Assembly (NCBI RefSeq): GCF_014653435.1
Contig: NZ_BNAO01000010.1
Coordinates: forward strand, 62,001-126,000
Length of the DNA: 64,000 nt
Direction of reading: 5' to 3'
DNA from: Alishewanella longhuensis
Lineage (GTDB): Bacteria > Pseudomonadota > Gammaproteobacteria > Enterobacterales > Alteromonadaceae
The notes below the pieces were generated by a model. It was not told the origin of the DNA. It ran no database searches and was given only the letters and a program-made list of their open reading frames with translations. Positions 38,608 through 47,325 of the stretch are shown piece after piece. The position numbers and the translations under genes were made by a program. How positions within the stretch are numbered: position 1 is the stretch's first letter; the number at the start of each line of letters is the position of its first letter.

Positions 38608-40109
38608 TGGATATGTCGGTTCTAATTGCGCTCCCCGTAATAATACCGTTAATTTTCGGCGCCTTATCTTTGGTGGTCTTAAATAACCATGGTGCTCAGC
38701 GATTACTCGGTATGCTGGGTACTACTGCTGTGTTAGCGGCCGCTATTTTATTACTCTGGCAAACCCAGATCCATGGGATCAAAGTATTAGAAGTAGGTTC
38801 CTGGCCGGCACCCTTTGGTATTGTACTGGTATCTGATCTACTGGGCGCTATTATGGTGCTCTTAGCAGCAATCACCGGGTTTGCTACCGCAATTTATAGC
38901 TTAAAAACAGTAAGAAAGCGCTTTGAACGCTTCGGTTACTATCCGCTGTTACATCTGCTGCTCGCCGGTGTTAACGGTGCTTTTTTAACGGGTGATATTT
39001 TTAATCTCTATGTTTGGTTTGAGGTATTACTGGTCGCCTCTTTTGCTTTACTAATTCAAGGCGGAGAGCGGGCACAAATGGAAGGTGCCATCAAGTATGT
39101 AACCCTAAACTTGCTGTCTTCAGCAATTTTTCTGACCGCTATAGGTTTATTGTATGGCATGGTTGGCTCACTCAATATGGCCGATATTGCAGTAAGGCTG
39201 ACGGCGGTAGAAGATCCTAAGATGGTCACCCTCGTTGCCATGCTGTTTTTAATTGCCTTTTCAATTAAGGCTGCTGCCTTCCCGCTGTTTTTCTGGCTGC
39301 CAGCCTCTTACCATACGCCACAGGTCGCCGTCTCTGCCATTTTCGCCGGTTTATTAACCAAAGTGGGCGTGTATGCGCTTTATCGTGTTTTTAGCCTAAT
39401 GTTTACCGGCGAAGTGGAATTTACCCATCAAATATTACTTTGGATGGCGGTCTTCACCATGTTAACCGGTGTGTTAGGTGCGGCCTCGCAATATGAAGTA
39501 AGAAGGATCTTAAGCTTCCATATCGTTAGCCAAATTGGCTATATGATGTTAGCACTCGCCCTATTCACACCACTGGCGTTAATTGGCGGGGTCTTTTACA
39601 TCATGCATCATATTATTGTAAAAGCGAATTTGTTCTTTGTGGCTGGCATGATGTACCGTCTTGGTGGCAGTTTCGAACTGAAAGAGCTAGGTGGCTTGTA
39701 TAAGAAACACCCTGGGTTGGCGGTACTCTTCCTGATCCCGGCTTTTTCGCTAGCAGGTGTACCACCGCTCTCTGGCTTTTTTGCTAAATTTATTCTCATT
39801 AAAGCCGGTGTTGAAGCAGGTGCTTGGTGGGCCGTCGCAGTCGCACTCTTTGTCGGCTTATTTACCTTGTTCTCTATGATTAAGATTTGGAACGAGGCTT
39901 TCTGGAAAAAAGCACCTGAGCCTGCTATTGAGATCCCTGCCCCGGTACGCAATAAAGCGCTATATTGGACCACCGGCATTCTCGCCAGTATGACGATTGC
40001 TATTGGTCTGTTTGCCCAACCTATTTATGTCTTGGCAGAGATGGCGGCAAACCAATTACTTAATCCACAACTTTATATTGAAGCGGTACTCGGTGGAGGA
40101 CAACCATGA
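38607..40109 (+). CDS. mrpD: Mrp antiporter subunit D (operon 1)
   Basis: 500 aa from the ATG at 38607 (TGATG with mrpC); a TTG one codon before is possible. NuoM/NuoN-like: VWFEVLLVASFALLIQGG carries the conserved Glu, AIFAGLLTKVGVYALYR the Lys. Second antiporter-like module of the complex. Confidence 0.95.
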   Translation: MDMSVLIALPVIIPLIFGALSLVVLNNHGAQRLLGMLGTTAVLAAAILLLWQTQIHGIKVLEVGSWPAPFGIVLVSDLLGAIMVLLAAITGFATAIYSLKTVRKRFERFGYYPLLHLLLAGVNGAFLTGDIFNLYVWFEVLLVASFALLIQGGERAQMEGAIKYVTLNLLSSAIFLTAIGLLYGMVGSLNMADIAVRLTAVEDPKMVTLVAMLFLIAFSIKAAAFPLFFWLPASYHTPQVAVSAIFAGLLTKVGVYALYRVFSLMFTGEVEFTHQILLWMAVFTMLTGVLGAASQYEVRRILSFHIVSQIGYMMLALALFTPLALIGGVFYIMHHIIVKANLFFVAGMMYRLGGSFELKELGGLYKKHPGLAVLFLIPAFSLAGVPPLSGFFAKFILIKAGVEAGAWWAVAVALFVGLFTLFSMIKIWNEAFWKKAPEPAIEIPAPVRNKALYWTTGILASMTIAIGLFAQPIYVLAEMAANQLLNPQLYIEAVLGGGQP

Positions 40110-40579
40110 ATCCATTATTAGCCAATCTGGTGATGGCAATGATTTGGGCCGCGCTTACCGACAGCATGAATGGTATCGGTTTGCTGGTGGGATACATCAT
40201 CTCCTATTTGGTTATCGTTTTTGTGTTTAAGAACCAGCCAGAAGTGCGCAAATACCGGTTACAAGTACCGCGGTTACTCAATTTTATGGTGTTTTTCACC
40301 AAAGAATTGATTATGGCGAATTTGAAAGTGGCCTGGGACGTCTTAACTCCAACCAATTTGATGAAGCCAGGCGTGATCTCTATGCCCTTGCGCGCAGAGA
40401 CAGATATGGAAATTACCATGGTTGCTAATGCGATCTCGCTGACTCCTGGCTCACTGAGCTTAGATGTCTCCAGTGATCGTAAAGTACTCTATGTGCATGT
40501 CATGTATTTATATGATGAGCAACAGGTGATGACCGATCTTAAACGCATGGAAGCCAAAATTTTACGGGTGATGAGATGA
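40106..40579 (+). CDS. mrpE: Mrp antiporter subunit E (operon 1)
   Basis: 157 aa. Two N-terminal helices, then a cytoplasmic domain; NAISLTPGSLSLDVSSDRK is the MrpE block. Overlaps mrpD and mrpF by four bases each. Confidence 0.93.
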   Translation: MNPLLANLVMAMIWAALTDSMNGIGLLVGYIISYLVIVFVFKNQPEVRKYRLQVPRLLNFMVFFTKELIMANLKVAWDVLTPTNLMKPGVISMPLRAETDMEITMVANAISLTPGSLSLDVSSDRKVLYVHVMYLYDEQQVMTDLKRMEAKILRVMR

Positions 40580-40860
40580 GTAGCATTTTAGATTATGCCG
40601 TGCTCGGCGGCTTCGGTATTTTAAGCATCGCACTCTTATTGGCAATGGTAAGGCTTTTAAAAGGGCCAAGCCTACCCGATCGGGTTGTTGCATTAGAGTT
40701 AATCGCCTCTATTACGGTGGGGGTTATTGGCTTGTACGCGATCCGTAGTGGCAAAGACGCCTATATTGATGTCACTATGGTATTGGCCCTAACGGCTTTT
40801 TTAGCGGCAATCGGTTTTGCCCGTTATTTGGAAAAAGGAGGTCATCGTGATGATCACTGA
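40576..40860 (+). CDS. mrpF: Mrp antiporter subunit F (operon 1)
   Basis: 94 aa, three helices. RLLKGPSLPDRVVALELIAS is the MrpF motif with its conserved Asp. Its last bases contain the strong Shine-Dalgarno (AGGAGG) and the start of mrpG. Confidence 0.93.
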   Translation: MSSILDYAVLGGFGILSIALLLAMVRLLKGPSLPDRVVALELIASITVGVIGLYAIRSGKDAYIDVTMVLALTAFLAAIGFARYLEKGGHRDDH

Positions 40861-41233
40861 GATACTCGCGGCTATTTTTCTATTAGCTGGCTGTTTTTTT
40901 ATGCTGGTTGCTGCTCTAGGGGTATTTCGGATGCCCGACTTATTAACACGGATGCATGCTACTACCAAATCCGGGGTACTAGGTGCGGGTTTAATCATGT
41001 GTGCCGTAATGCTTTTCTTCGGTGAAAGCAGCGTAACGTTAAAAGCACTTGCCGTAATGGCCTTTACTACACTCACTTCGCCTATCGCCGCCCATACTAT
41101 CGGTAGAGCGGGCTATTTTATTGGGGTTCCTCTGTGGCATAAAACCGTAAAAGATGAGCTTAAAGGCCGCTATGATGAGCAAAACCATCTGTTAAGAAGC
41201 AGCGAAGAGCAAAAAAAAGATCAAAACAGTTAG
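40850..41233 (+). CDS. mrpG: Mrp antiporter subunit G (operon 1)
   Basis: 127 aa from the ATG at 40850, preceded by AGGAGG eight bases upstream. Three helices with LGVFRMPDLLTRMHATTKSG and LTSPIAAHTIGRAGYF, then a charged tail. Last gene of operon 1; only 38 bases separate it from the end of operon 2, which converges. Confidence 0.93.
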   Translation: MITEILAAIFLLAGCFFMLVAALGVFRMPDLLTRMHATTKSGVLGAGLIMCAVMLFFGESSVTLKALAVMAFTTLTSPIAAHTIGRAGYFIGVPLWHKTVKDELKGRYDEQNHLLRSSEEQKKDQNS

Positions 41234-41271
41234 AATTATCTGTCCGCCTAGCAGCGGAATGCCGGAGTCAA
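41234..41271. other. Gap between convergent mrp operons
   Basis: Only a 5-bp hairpin (TCCGC/GCGGA, 41243-41258) without U-tracts on either strand. It could be a weak bidirectional end signal; read-through would give antisense to the opposite operon. Confidence 0.3.
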
Positions 41272-41658
41272 TTAATCATCTGGCGTTTCGCTGCGATTCC
41301 CTTCTTTACTGGCAAAAGCCTGACCGCGTTTTAGCTCCTGCTCGCCCTGGGTCTTATCGATAGCCTTTAAGCGATGATGTAAGGCTGTTTTAATCAGCAT
41401 ATGGGCGCTCACCGGTGCGGTAATTAGCAAAAAGATAGTGATTAGCATCTCATGCACACTAAGGGTTTCCGGAGACATACTGAAGTAAAAAATTGATCCC
41501 AGTAAAATGCCCCCCATCCCCAAGGTGGTTGCCTTCGTAGGCCCGTGTAAGCGCATAAAGAAGTCGGGCATTCTTACCAAGCCAATAGAACCAATCAACA
41601 CAAAGCAGCCGCCTAGCAACAGAAAAAATGCAACCGCCCATTCCATCCAGTTTTGCAT
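41272..41658 (-). CDS. mrpG: Mrp antiporter subunit G (operon 2)
   Basis: 128 aa. Same family as the operon 1 protein (IGLVRMPDFFMRLHGPTKATTLG; ITAPVSAHMLIKTALHH) but clearly diverged, so not a recent duplicate. Three helices and a charged tail. Last gene of operon 2. Confidence 0.92.
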   Translation of the reverse strand: MQNWMEWAVAFFLLLGGCFVLIGSIGLVRMPDFFMRLHGPTKATTLGMGGILLGSIFYFSMSPETLSVHEMLITIFLLITAPVSAHMLIKTALHHRLKAIDKTQGEQELKRGQAFASKEGNRSETPDD

Positions 41659-41666
41659 ATTAAAAC

Positions 41667-41936
41667 CTATTCAATTATGTCGCCACGCAACAAAAATTTA
41701 CACACCGCCACGGTACTAATAAAACCAATCATGGCAATCAATAGTGCAGCTTCGAAGTATAATGGGGAACCCATTAGCAGGCCGTACAATATAATTAATG
41801 CGATGCTATTAATGTACATCGTATCCAACGCCAGGATACGGTCTGGCAAGCTTGGGCCGCGCATTAAGCGCCATAAGTTCAGTAACAGCGCCAAACTGAT
41901 CATGCCGAACACGGAGAAAATCACATAATTTAACAT
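41667..41936 (-). CDS. mrpF: Mrp antiporter subunit F (operon 2)
   Basis: 89 aa, three helices, with RLMRGPSLPDRILALDTMY. Its start lies seven bases inside mrpE. Part of the second Mrp complex. Confidence 0.92.
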   Translation of the reverse strand: MLNYVIFSVFGMISLALLLNLWRLMRGPSLPDRILALDTMYINSIALIILYGLLMGSPLYFEAALLIAMIGFISTVAVCKFLLRGDIIE

Positions 41937-42466
41937 TGAAAAATCTCCTTTAACGGCGCTTCATAACGGCTCTTAATCGTCGCAATAAGTGCCGCCTCAT
42001 CATCCAAATCTAACACATGAATCAGCAACCAGCGCTGCGGTAAGGGCTCATCCGGTGCCAGATTTTCAACACTGGGATAAATATCAGCACTCACGGTACC
42101 GGGTGTCATAGAGACAGTACCCGCTAAAATCGTTAGGGGTAAATTATGCTGTAAATCAAGTGGCACCCGCACAAAGGCCGGCCTTAGTTTCTTGACTGGC
42201 CCCAAAATTAAAAATGCCACTTCAGCATTAGCGGTAACAATGTCAGCAAAAACCCGTAACGTATAGCGTAAGGCTAAAAATGGTCGTTGAATTAATGGCT
42301 GCGGATCCCGCAAGCGATAACATAACCACGGAATTGTCAACGCCAGCACAAGGCCAAAAAACAAATGAATAGGTGCGGCACTTTGATTAAGTAACAACCA
42401 GACAAGAAATAATAATAAGCTACGATACGGGGTCGGCAGCCACTGAAAGCGCGGTATCATATTCAT
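41930..42466 (-). CDS. mrpE: Mrp antiporter subunit E (operon 2)
   Basis: 178 aa from the ATG at 42466, with GGAG seven bases upstream and a four-base overlap with mrpD; a longer reading inside mrpD lacks support. ILAGTVSMTPGTVSADIYPS is the MrpE block. About 20 residues longer at the ends than the operon 1 copy. Confidence 0.92.
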   Translation of the reverse strand: MNMIPRFQWLPTPYRSLLLFLVWLLLNQSAAPIHLFFGLVLALTIPWLCYRLRDPQPLIQRPFLALRYTLRVFADIVTANAEVAFLILGPVKKLRPAFVRVPLDLQHNLPLTILAGTVSMTPGTVSADIYPSVENLAPDEPLPQRWLLIHVLDLDDEAALIATIKSRYEAPLKEIFQC

Positions 42467-43977
42467 GGTAAAACTCCGGAAGCAGGCAGTATGGTTCTGA
42501 TAGTATTGATGACATCCCCCAGCTGACTGGCACCAGCGAAACTTAACGCCGTAAGAGGGCCGGCAAACACCATCATTAACAGACTGGCACTGAGTAACCA
42601 TAGTACTGCGAAAACCTGTAACGGTAAGGCACGTTCATCCGCTTTTTGCATGCCACTTACCCGCCAGAACAACGTACTGCCAGCTCTGGACAAGCCCACC
42701 AACACCATTAGGCTAGAGAGTAATAACACCCCCCAAAGCCAAAACTGTTTCTCTGTATCCAACGCTGCCTGCAACAACATTAATTTACCAATAAAACCTG
42801 AGAATGGCGGTAAACCCGCTACTGAAATCGCGCCGAGTACAAACAAAGAACCTAGTAGTATGGGTTGATTGACCCGTCTAGCCGCGACCAGTCGATCAGC
42901 CGCTTTACCACGCTGCACAGCGATCATATCAGCCAATAAAAACAGAGCTCCACAAATTAGCGTAGAGTGTACAGTGTAAAACAGCACCGAGGCATTGGCA
43001 GCGGTATTTTGAAAAGCCACCATCGCCACTAAACTCCCGACCGATACCAGCACTAAATTAGCTACCAGCTTACGGAAATCTTTGCTGGCCAACACACCCA
43101 AGGCACCTAAAAACAGAGTAGCTAATCCAAATACCCATAACCAGTTTGTCGCAAGACCCGAAAGCGGCCCGGCATGCTCGCCGAATATCGTGGTAAAAAC
43201 ACGTAACAAAGCGTAGACACCAATTTTGGTCATCACCGCAAATAGGGCAGCAACCGGTGCTGAAGCAGAAGCATAGGTCGCAGGCAACCAAAACTGTAAG
43301 GGTAAAATCGCTGCTTTTAAGGCAAACACGATCAGCAGCATCAAGCCACCCACTTTTACCAACATGATATTTTCTTGTGGTAAATCGGCGACTTTCAACG
43401 CCATATCAGCAATATTTAGTGTCCCCAAGGTGCCATATAACACCGCCAGCGCCAATAAGAAAATGGCAGAACCAGTTAGGTTTAGTACCACGTAATGCAC
43501 TGCCGCCTTTGTCTTGTTTTTGCCACCGGCGTGAATAAGCAATGCGTAAGAGGCAATCAGCAACACCTCGAAAAACACAAAAAGGTTAAAAAGATCGCCA
43601 GTTAAAAAGGCACCATTTATGCCCATGACCTGAAATTGAAATAACGGATGAAAGAAAGACCCCTTTTCATCCTCACCAGCACTACCATAACAAATGGCCC
43701 CCAACGCTAAAAAGGCGGTAAGGCATAACATGATGACACTGACTAAATCGGCAACCATGATAATGCCAAAAGGCGGCAACCAATTACCTAGTGCATAAAA
43801 CGTCACACCATCCGCAAGTACTTGCAGTAGTAACAAAACACAGACTATTAGCAAGATACTTGTAGAAAGCATGCTAACGATGCGACGACGCCATGGCGAA
43901 TAATGCACCGGCGGCAGCATAATCAGTAAAGCTGTTAGAAAAGGCAGCAGAATAGGTACTACAATCAGATGATTCAT
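42463..43977 (-). CDS. mrpD: Mrp antiporter subunit D (operon 2)
   Basis: 504 aa. LFVFFEVLLIASYALLIHAGG holds the conserved Glu and LFAVMTKIGVYALLRVF the Lys of antiporter-like subunits. NuoN-like. Overlaps mrpC and mrpE by four bases. Confidence 0.95.
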   Translation of the reverse strand: MNHLIVVPILLPFLTALLIMLPPVHYSPWRRRIVSMLSTSILLIVCVLLLLQVLADGVTFYALGNWLPPFGIIMVADLVSVIMLCLTAFLALGAICYGSAGEDEKGSFFHPLFQFQVMGINGAFLTGDLFNLFVFFEVLLIASYALLIHAGGKNKTKAAVHYVVLNLTGSAIFLLALAVLYGTLGTLNIADMALKVADLPQENIMLVKVGGLMLLIVFALKAAILPLQFWLPATYASASAPVAALFAVMTKIGVYALLRVFTTIFGEHAGPLSGLATNWLWVFGLATLFLGALGVLASKDFRKLVANLVLVSVGSLVAMVAFQNTAANASVLFYTVHSTLICGALFLLADMIAVQRGKAADRLVAARRVNQPILLGSLFVLGAISVAGLPPFSGFIGKLMLLQAALDTEKQFWLWGVLLLSSLMVLVGLSRAGSTLFWRVSGMQKADERALPLQVFAVLWLLSASLLMMVFAGPLTALSFAGASQLGDVINTIRTILPASGVLP

Positions 43978-44330
43978 TTCTGACGCTCCTTCTTAGCGTG
44001 CCGAGGTTCCGGCATGCTGCCATCTACGTGATCATTACCCAAATCTGCCCGCGCCCGTATGGCTAATATCACCAAAAATGCCGTCATGGCAAAACCGATG
44101 ACGATTGCAGTTAATACCAGCGCCTGCGGTAACGGATCGGCGTAACTGTCAGAAGTGCCTAACACTACGGCCCCTTTTAAATTAAGGCGGCCTGAGGAGA
44201 AAATGAAAAGATTAACCGCATAAGACAACATGGTTAAACCCATCACTACCGGAAAAGTGCGGCCTCGCAGCATTAAAAAAACTCCGCAACTGGTTAAAAA
44301 ACCAATACATAAGGCAAATAACGTTTCCAT
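43974..44330 (-). CDS. mrpC: Mrp antiporter subunit C (operon 2)
   Basis: 118 aa, NuoK-like, three helices: VVMGLTMLSYAVNLFIFSSGR and DPLPQALVLTAIVIGFAM. Basic tail. Start overlaps the fused mrpAB stop by one base. Confidence 0.93.
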   Translation of the reverse strand: METLFALCIGFLTSCGVFLMLRGRTFPVVMGLTMLSYAVNLFIFSSGRLNLKGAVVLGTSDSYADPLPQALVLTAIVIGFAMTAFLVILAIRARADLGNDHVDGSMPEPRHAKKERQK

Positions 44331-47125
44331 TAAATTTGCTCCCTATGGATTGGCCGATGCGAGGTGGTCATTTTGCCTAAACTCGATAAGATCAATAAGG
44401 TTGCTCCCACCACAGTGATATATACCCCCAAATCAAAAGCGATAGCACTGGCCAACTCAATTTGTCCAAATAGCGGTAACTCAAAATAATCAAACCAAGA
44501 CGTTAAGAAAGGGCGCTCGAAGGCCCAACTGGCAAGGCCAGTAAGAAGTGCAATCATTAAGCCCACAGCAACAACACGTTGATATTCAATATTCATTCTT
44601 GCTTTAACCCAATCTACCCCCTGGGAAATATAAAGTAAGATAATGGCAACTGCGGTAATTAAACCTGCAATAAAACCACCACCCGGCAAATTATGTCCAC
44701 GGAAGAAAATAAACACCGACACCATTAACGCTAACGGCAAAATACTCTGAGCAACGGTAGCCAGCAATAATGGATGGCGCTCACGTGCCCAGGGACGTCC
44801 CTCACCATCACTACTGGGTTTAAACACCGGAATACGAGTCAGTAATTTAAAAATACCCAAGGCTGCAATCCCTAACACCGCAATTTCACCTAAGGTATCA
44901 AAACCACGGAAATCAACCAAAATTACGTTCACCACGTTGGTACCACCACCACCAGTTTTGGCATTGGCAATAAAGAAGTCAGAAATAGTACTAAAAGGCC
45001 GCGTCATAATGGCATAGCTTAAACTGCCAACAATAATGCCCACTAAAGAGGCTAAACCGAGATCTCGTACGACTTTGGATGGTTCGGACTGTTTCGGCGT
45101 TTTATGTGGTAAAAAGAATAAGGCCAGCATCAATAAAATGACGGTTACCACTTCCACACTGAGCTGAGTTAACGCTAAATCAGGCGCAGAAAAACGGGTA
45201 AAAGCAATAGAGACCATCAAGCCCACTACTGAAATCATCAGTAAGGCCACTACCCGCTTCCTATGCCAAACCACGGTCGCAAAGGCGCTGATTAACAGCA
45301 TTGCCGCCCCGGTCGCATTAACCGCGTCCACCGGAATCTCTGCACGGCCGCCACTTAGTGTTTCCATCTGGATCAGCGGCAATCCGGCTAAAACAACAAA
45401 AGCAGTTAACAACAGCGCCATATAACGCTGTAAAGAGCCGTTATCTAACCAGTCATAGCATTGCGCAGCCTGATGGCAAAGCTGTTTGATGCTTCGTTCA
45501 AAAATATTTAGCGTATCGACACCGGGTAAGGCATTCTGAAAATCGAATAACTGCTTACGTTTAACATACATGAAAACACCGGCGGTCAGCGCTACCGCGC
45601 TCATTAACAGCGGTAGATTAAAACCATGCCAAATAGCTAAGCTGTATTCTGGTGTCGGGCCCGCCAAAACAGCAGTAGCAGCGGCTTGCAGTAACCCACC
45701 CACCACCCAGGCTGGGGCAATACCCACAACCAGACAAAGCGCCACCAGAATTTCTACCGGCAAACGCATATAACGCGGTGGCTCATGCGGTGTTTTGGTT
45801 AACCCTTTCGGCTGGCCATTAAAGAACACATCGTGAATCAGCCTTAAAGAATAAGCCACCGAGAAAATAGCCGCTACGGTAGCCAAAAGTGGAATAATCC
45901 AGGATAGCGCCCCCAATAAATGCTGCTCTAAGGTTTCGGCAAAAAACATTTCTTTGGATAAGAAACCATTTAATAAAGGCACACCTGCCATGGCCGCAGC
46001 GGCTACCATCATTAAAGTCGCAGTAATAGGCATAAATTGCCAAAGCCCGTTTAAACGGCGCATATCCCGACAGCCTGATTCATGGTCAATAATACCGGCG
46101 GCCATAAATAATGACGCTTTAAAGGTGGCATGATTGATAATATGAAAAACCCCCGCTACGGCAGCAAGCGGCGAATTTAAACCAAAGAGTAGCGTAATTA
46201 AGCCTAAATGGCTGATGGTTGAGTAAGCAAGTAAACCTTTTAAATCATGTTTAAATAGCGCCAGATAAGCACCGACTAACAGGGTTGCTAACCCCGTCAG
46301 ACTCACTAACAAAAACCACATATCAGTACCAGAAAGCGCTGGATAAAAACGGGCTAATAAGAAAATACCGGCCTTTACCATGGTAGCAGAGTGTAAGTAG
46401 GCACTTACTGGTGTAGGTGCCGCCATGGCGTTAGGCAGCCAGAAGTGGAATGGGAACTGAGCAGATTTCGTAAAACAACCCAGCAAAAACAGCACCAGTA
46501 AAACAGGATAATAGGCGTGATTTTGGATAAGATCAGTCTGTTCTAGAACCACCGACAATTCATAGCTACCAACGATATTACCCAGTAAAATAAAGGCAGC
46601 AAGCAAACATAAGCCACCCGCACCAGTAATGGTTAGTGCCATTCTGGCACCGCGGCGAGCTTCAGATTTATGCCACCAAAAACTGATAAGCAAAAAAGAA
46701 CTGATACTCGTCAGCTCCCAAAACAACCAGATTTGCAAAATATTGCCAGATAATACTATACCCAGCATTGCTGTCATAAAGAGCATCAGGTAAGCATAAA
46801 AACGCGGCATTGAATCTTGCTCAGAAAGATAATAACGCGCATATAGAATGACCAAAAGGCCAATAGCAAGTATCAGTAAGGCAAATAAATAAGCTAACCC
46901 ATCCAGACGAAAATGGACATTTAACCCTAGTAACGGTATCCAGTCAGCTTGAAACTGCCAAATTTGCCCTGCGAATACGCTTTGGGTATGACTTAATAAA
47001 ATCGCCAATGCCAGCATGGGAGCCAGTGCTGTCACTAACGCGCAAGCTGTGCGGGATCGCTTTGCCATCAATAACGGCAGCAAAGTACCCAGCATTGGTA
47101 ATAGTGCTATCCACAACACATTCAT
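44330..47125 (-). CDS. mrpA: Fused Mrp antiporter subunits A and B (operon 2)
   Basis: 931 aa. The MrpA part (about 1-780) has [37 protein letters not shown] and [15 protein letters not shown]. The C-terminal 150 residues are an MrpB domain ([19 protein letters not shown]). Such fusions define the six-gene (group 2) Mrp operons known from Vibrio, Pseudomonas and rhizobia. First gene of operon 2; its leader has a 14-bp palindrome next to the ribosome-binding site. Confidence 0.95.
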   Translation of the reverse strand: MNVLWIALLPMLGTLLPLLMAKRSRTACALVTALAPMLALAILLSHTQSVFAGQIWQFQADWIPLLGLNVHFRLDGLAYLFALLILAIGLLVILYARYYLSEQDSMPRFYAYLMLFMTAMLGIVLSGNILQIWLFWELTSISSFLLISFWWHKSEARRGARMALTITGAGGLCLLAAFILLGNIVGSYELSVVLEQTDLIQNHAYYPVLLVLFLLGCFTKSAQFPFHFWLPNAMAAPTPVSAYLHSATMVKAGIFLLARFYPALSGTDMWFLLVSLTGLATLLVGAYLALFKHDLKGLLAYSTISHLGLITLLFGLNSPLAAVAGVFHIINHATFKASLFMAAGIIDHESGCRDMRRLNGLWQFMPITATLMMVAAAAMAGVPLLNGFLSKEMFFAETLEQHLLGALSWIIPLLATVAAIFSVAYSLRLIHDVFFNGQPKGLTKTPHEPPRYMRLPVEILVALCLVVGIAPAWVVGGLLQAAATAVLAGPTPEYSLAIWHGFNLPLLMSAVALTAGVFMYVKRKQLFDFQNALPGVDTLNIFERSIKQLCHQAAQCYDWLDNGSLQRYMALLLTAFVVLAGLPLIQMETLSGGRAEIPVDAVNATGAAMLLISAFATVVWHRKRVVALLMISVVGLMVSIAFTRFSAPDLALTQLSVEVVTVILLMLALFFLPHKTPKQSEPSKVVRDLGLASLVGIIVGSLSYAIMTRPFSTISDFFIANAKTGGGGTNVVNVILVDFRGFDTLGEIAVLGIAALGIFKLLTRIPVFKPSSDGEGRPWARERHPLLLATVAQSILPLALMVSVFIFFRGHNLPGGGFIAGLITAVAIILLYISQGVDWVKARMNIEYQRVVAVGLMIALLTGLASWAFERPFLTSWFDYFELPLFGQIELASAIAFDLGVYITVVGATLLILSSLGKMTTSHRPIHREQI

Positions 47126-47139
47126 AGGGTGGTCGCTTC

Positions 47140-47272
47140 CTTTAATATTAAAGCTGCTAACTGAACATAGTGTATTTAAAACAAGGCGGGTAACAATTTC
47201 TATGGTTTTGACGATATTTATACTCGTTGCTACTAAAAAAGTCTATTAATAACAGCGCTGAGCAGTTAGCAG
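47140..47272 (-). promoter_or_regulatory. Leader of mrp operon 2 with palindrome and long-range inverted repeat
   Basis: CTTTAATATTAAAG (47140-47153) is a 14-bp perfect palindrome directly at the AAGGAAG ribosome-binding site. Next to it CTGCTAACTG (47154-47163) is perfectly complementary to CAGTTAGCAG (47263-47272), 99 bases away. If the promoter lies beyond 47272 the mRNA leader can fold on itself. Confidence 0.45.
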
Positions 47273-47275
47273 GAG

Positions 47276-47309
47276 CAAGGTCACCCCAGTAAAAACCGGC
47301 ATGACCTTG
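47276..47309 (-). other. Stem-loop after the oligopeptidase gene
   Basis: CAAGGTCA/TGACCTTG pair over 8 bp, with an inner CCGGT/ACTGG stem (one G-U) around TTTT. It lies 16 bases past the stop. No U-tract follows, so it may protect the mRNA end or act with Rho. Confidence 0.45.
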
Positions 47310-47325
47310 GAGTATCCCTTAGGCG

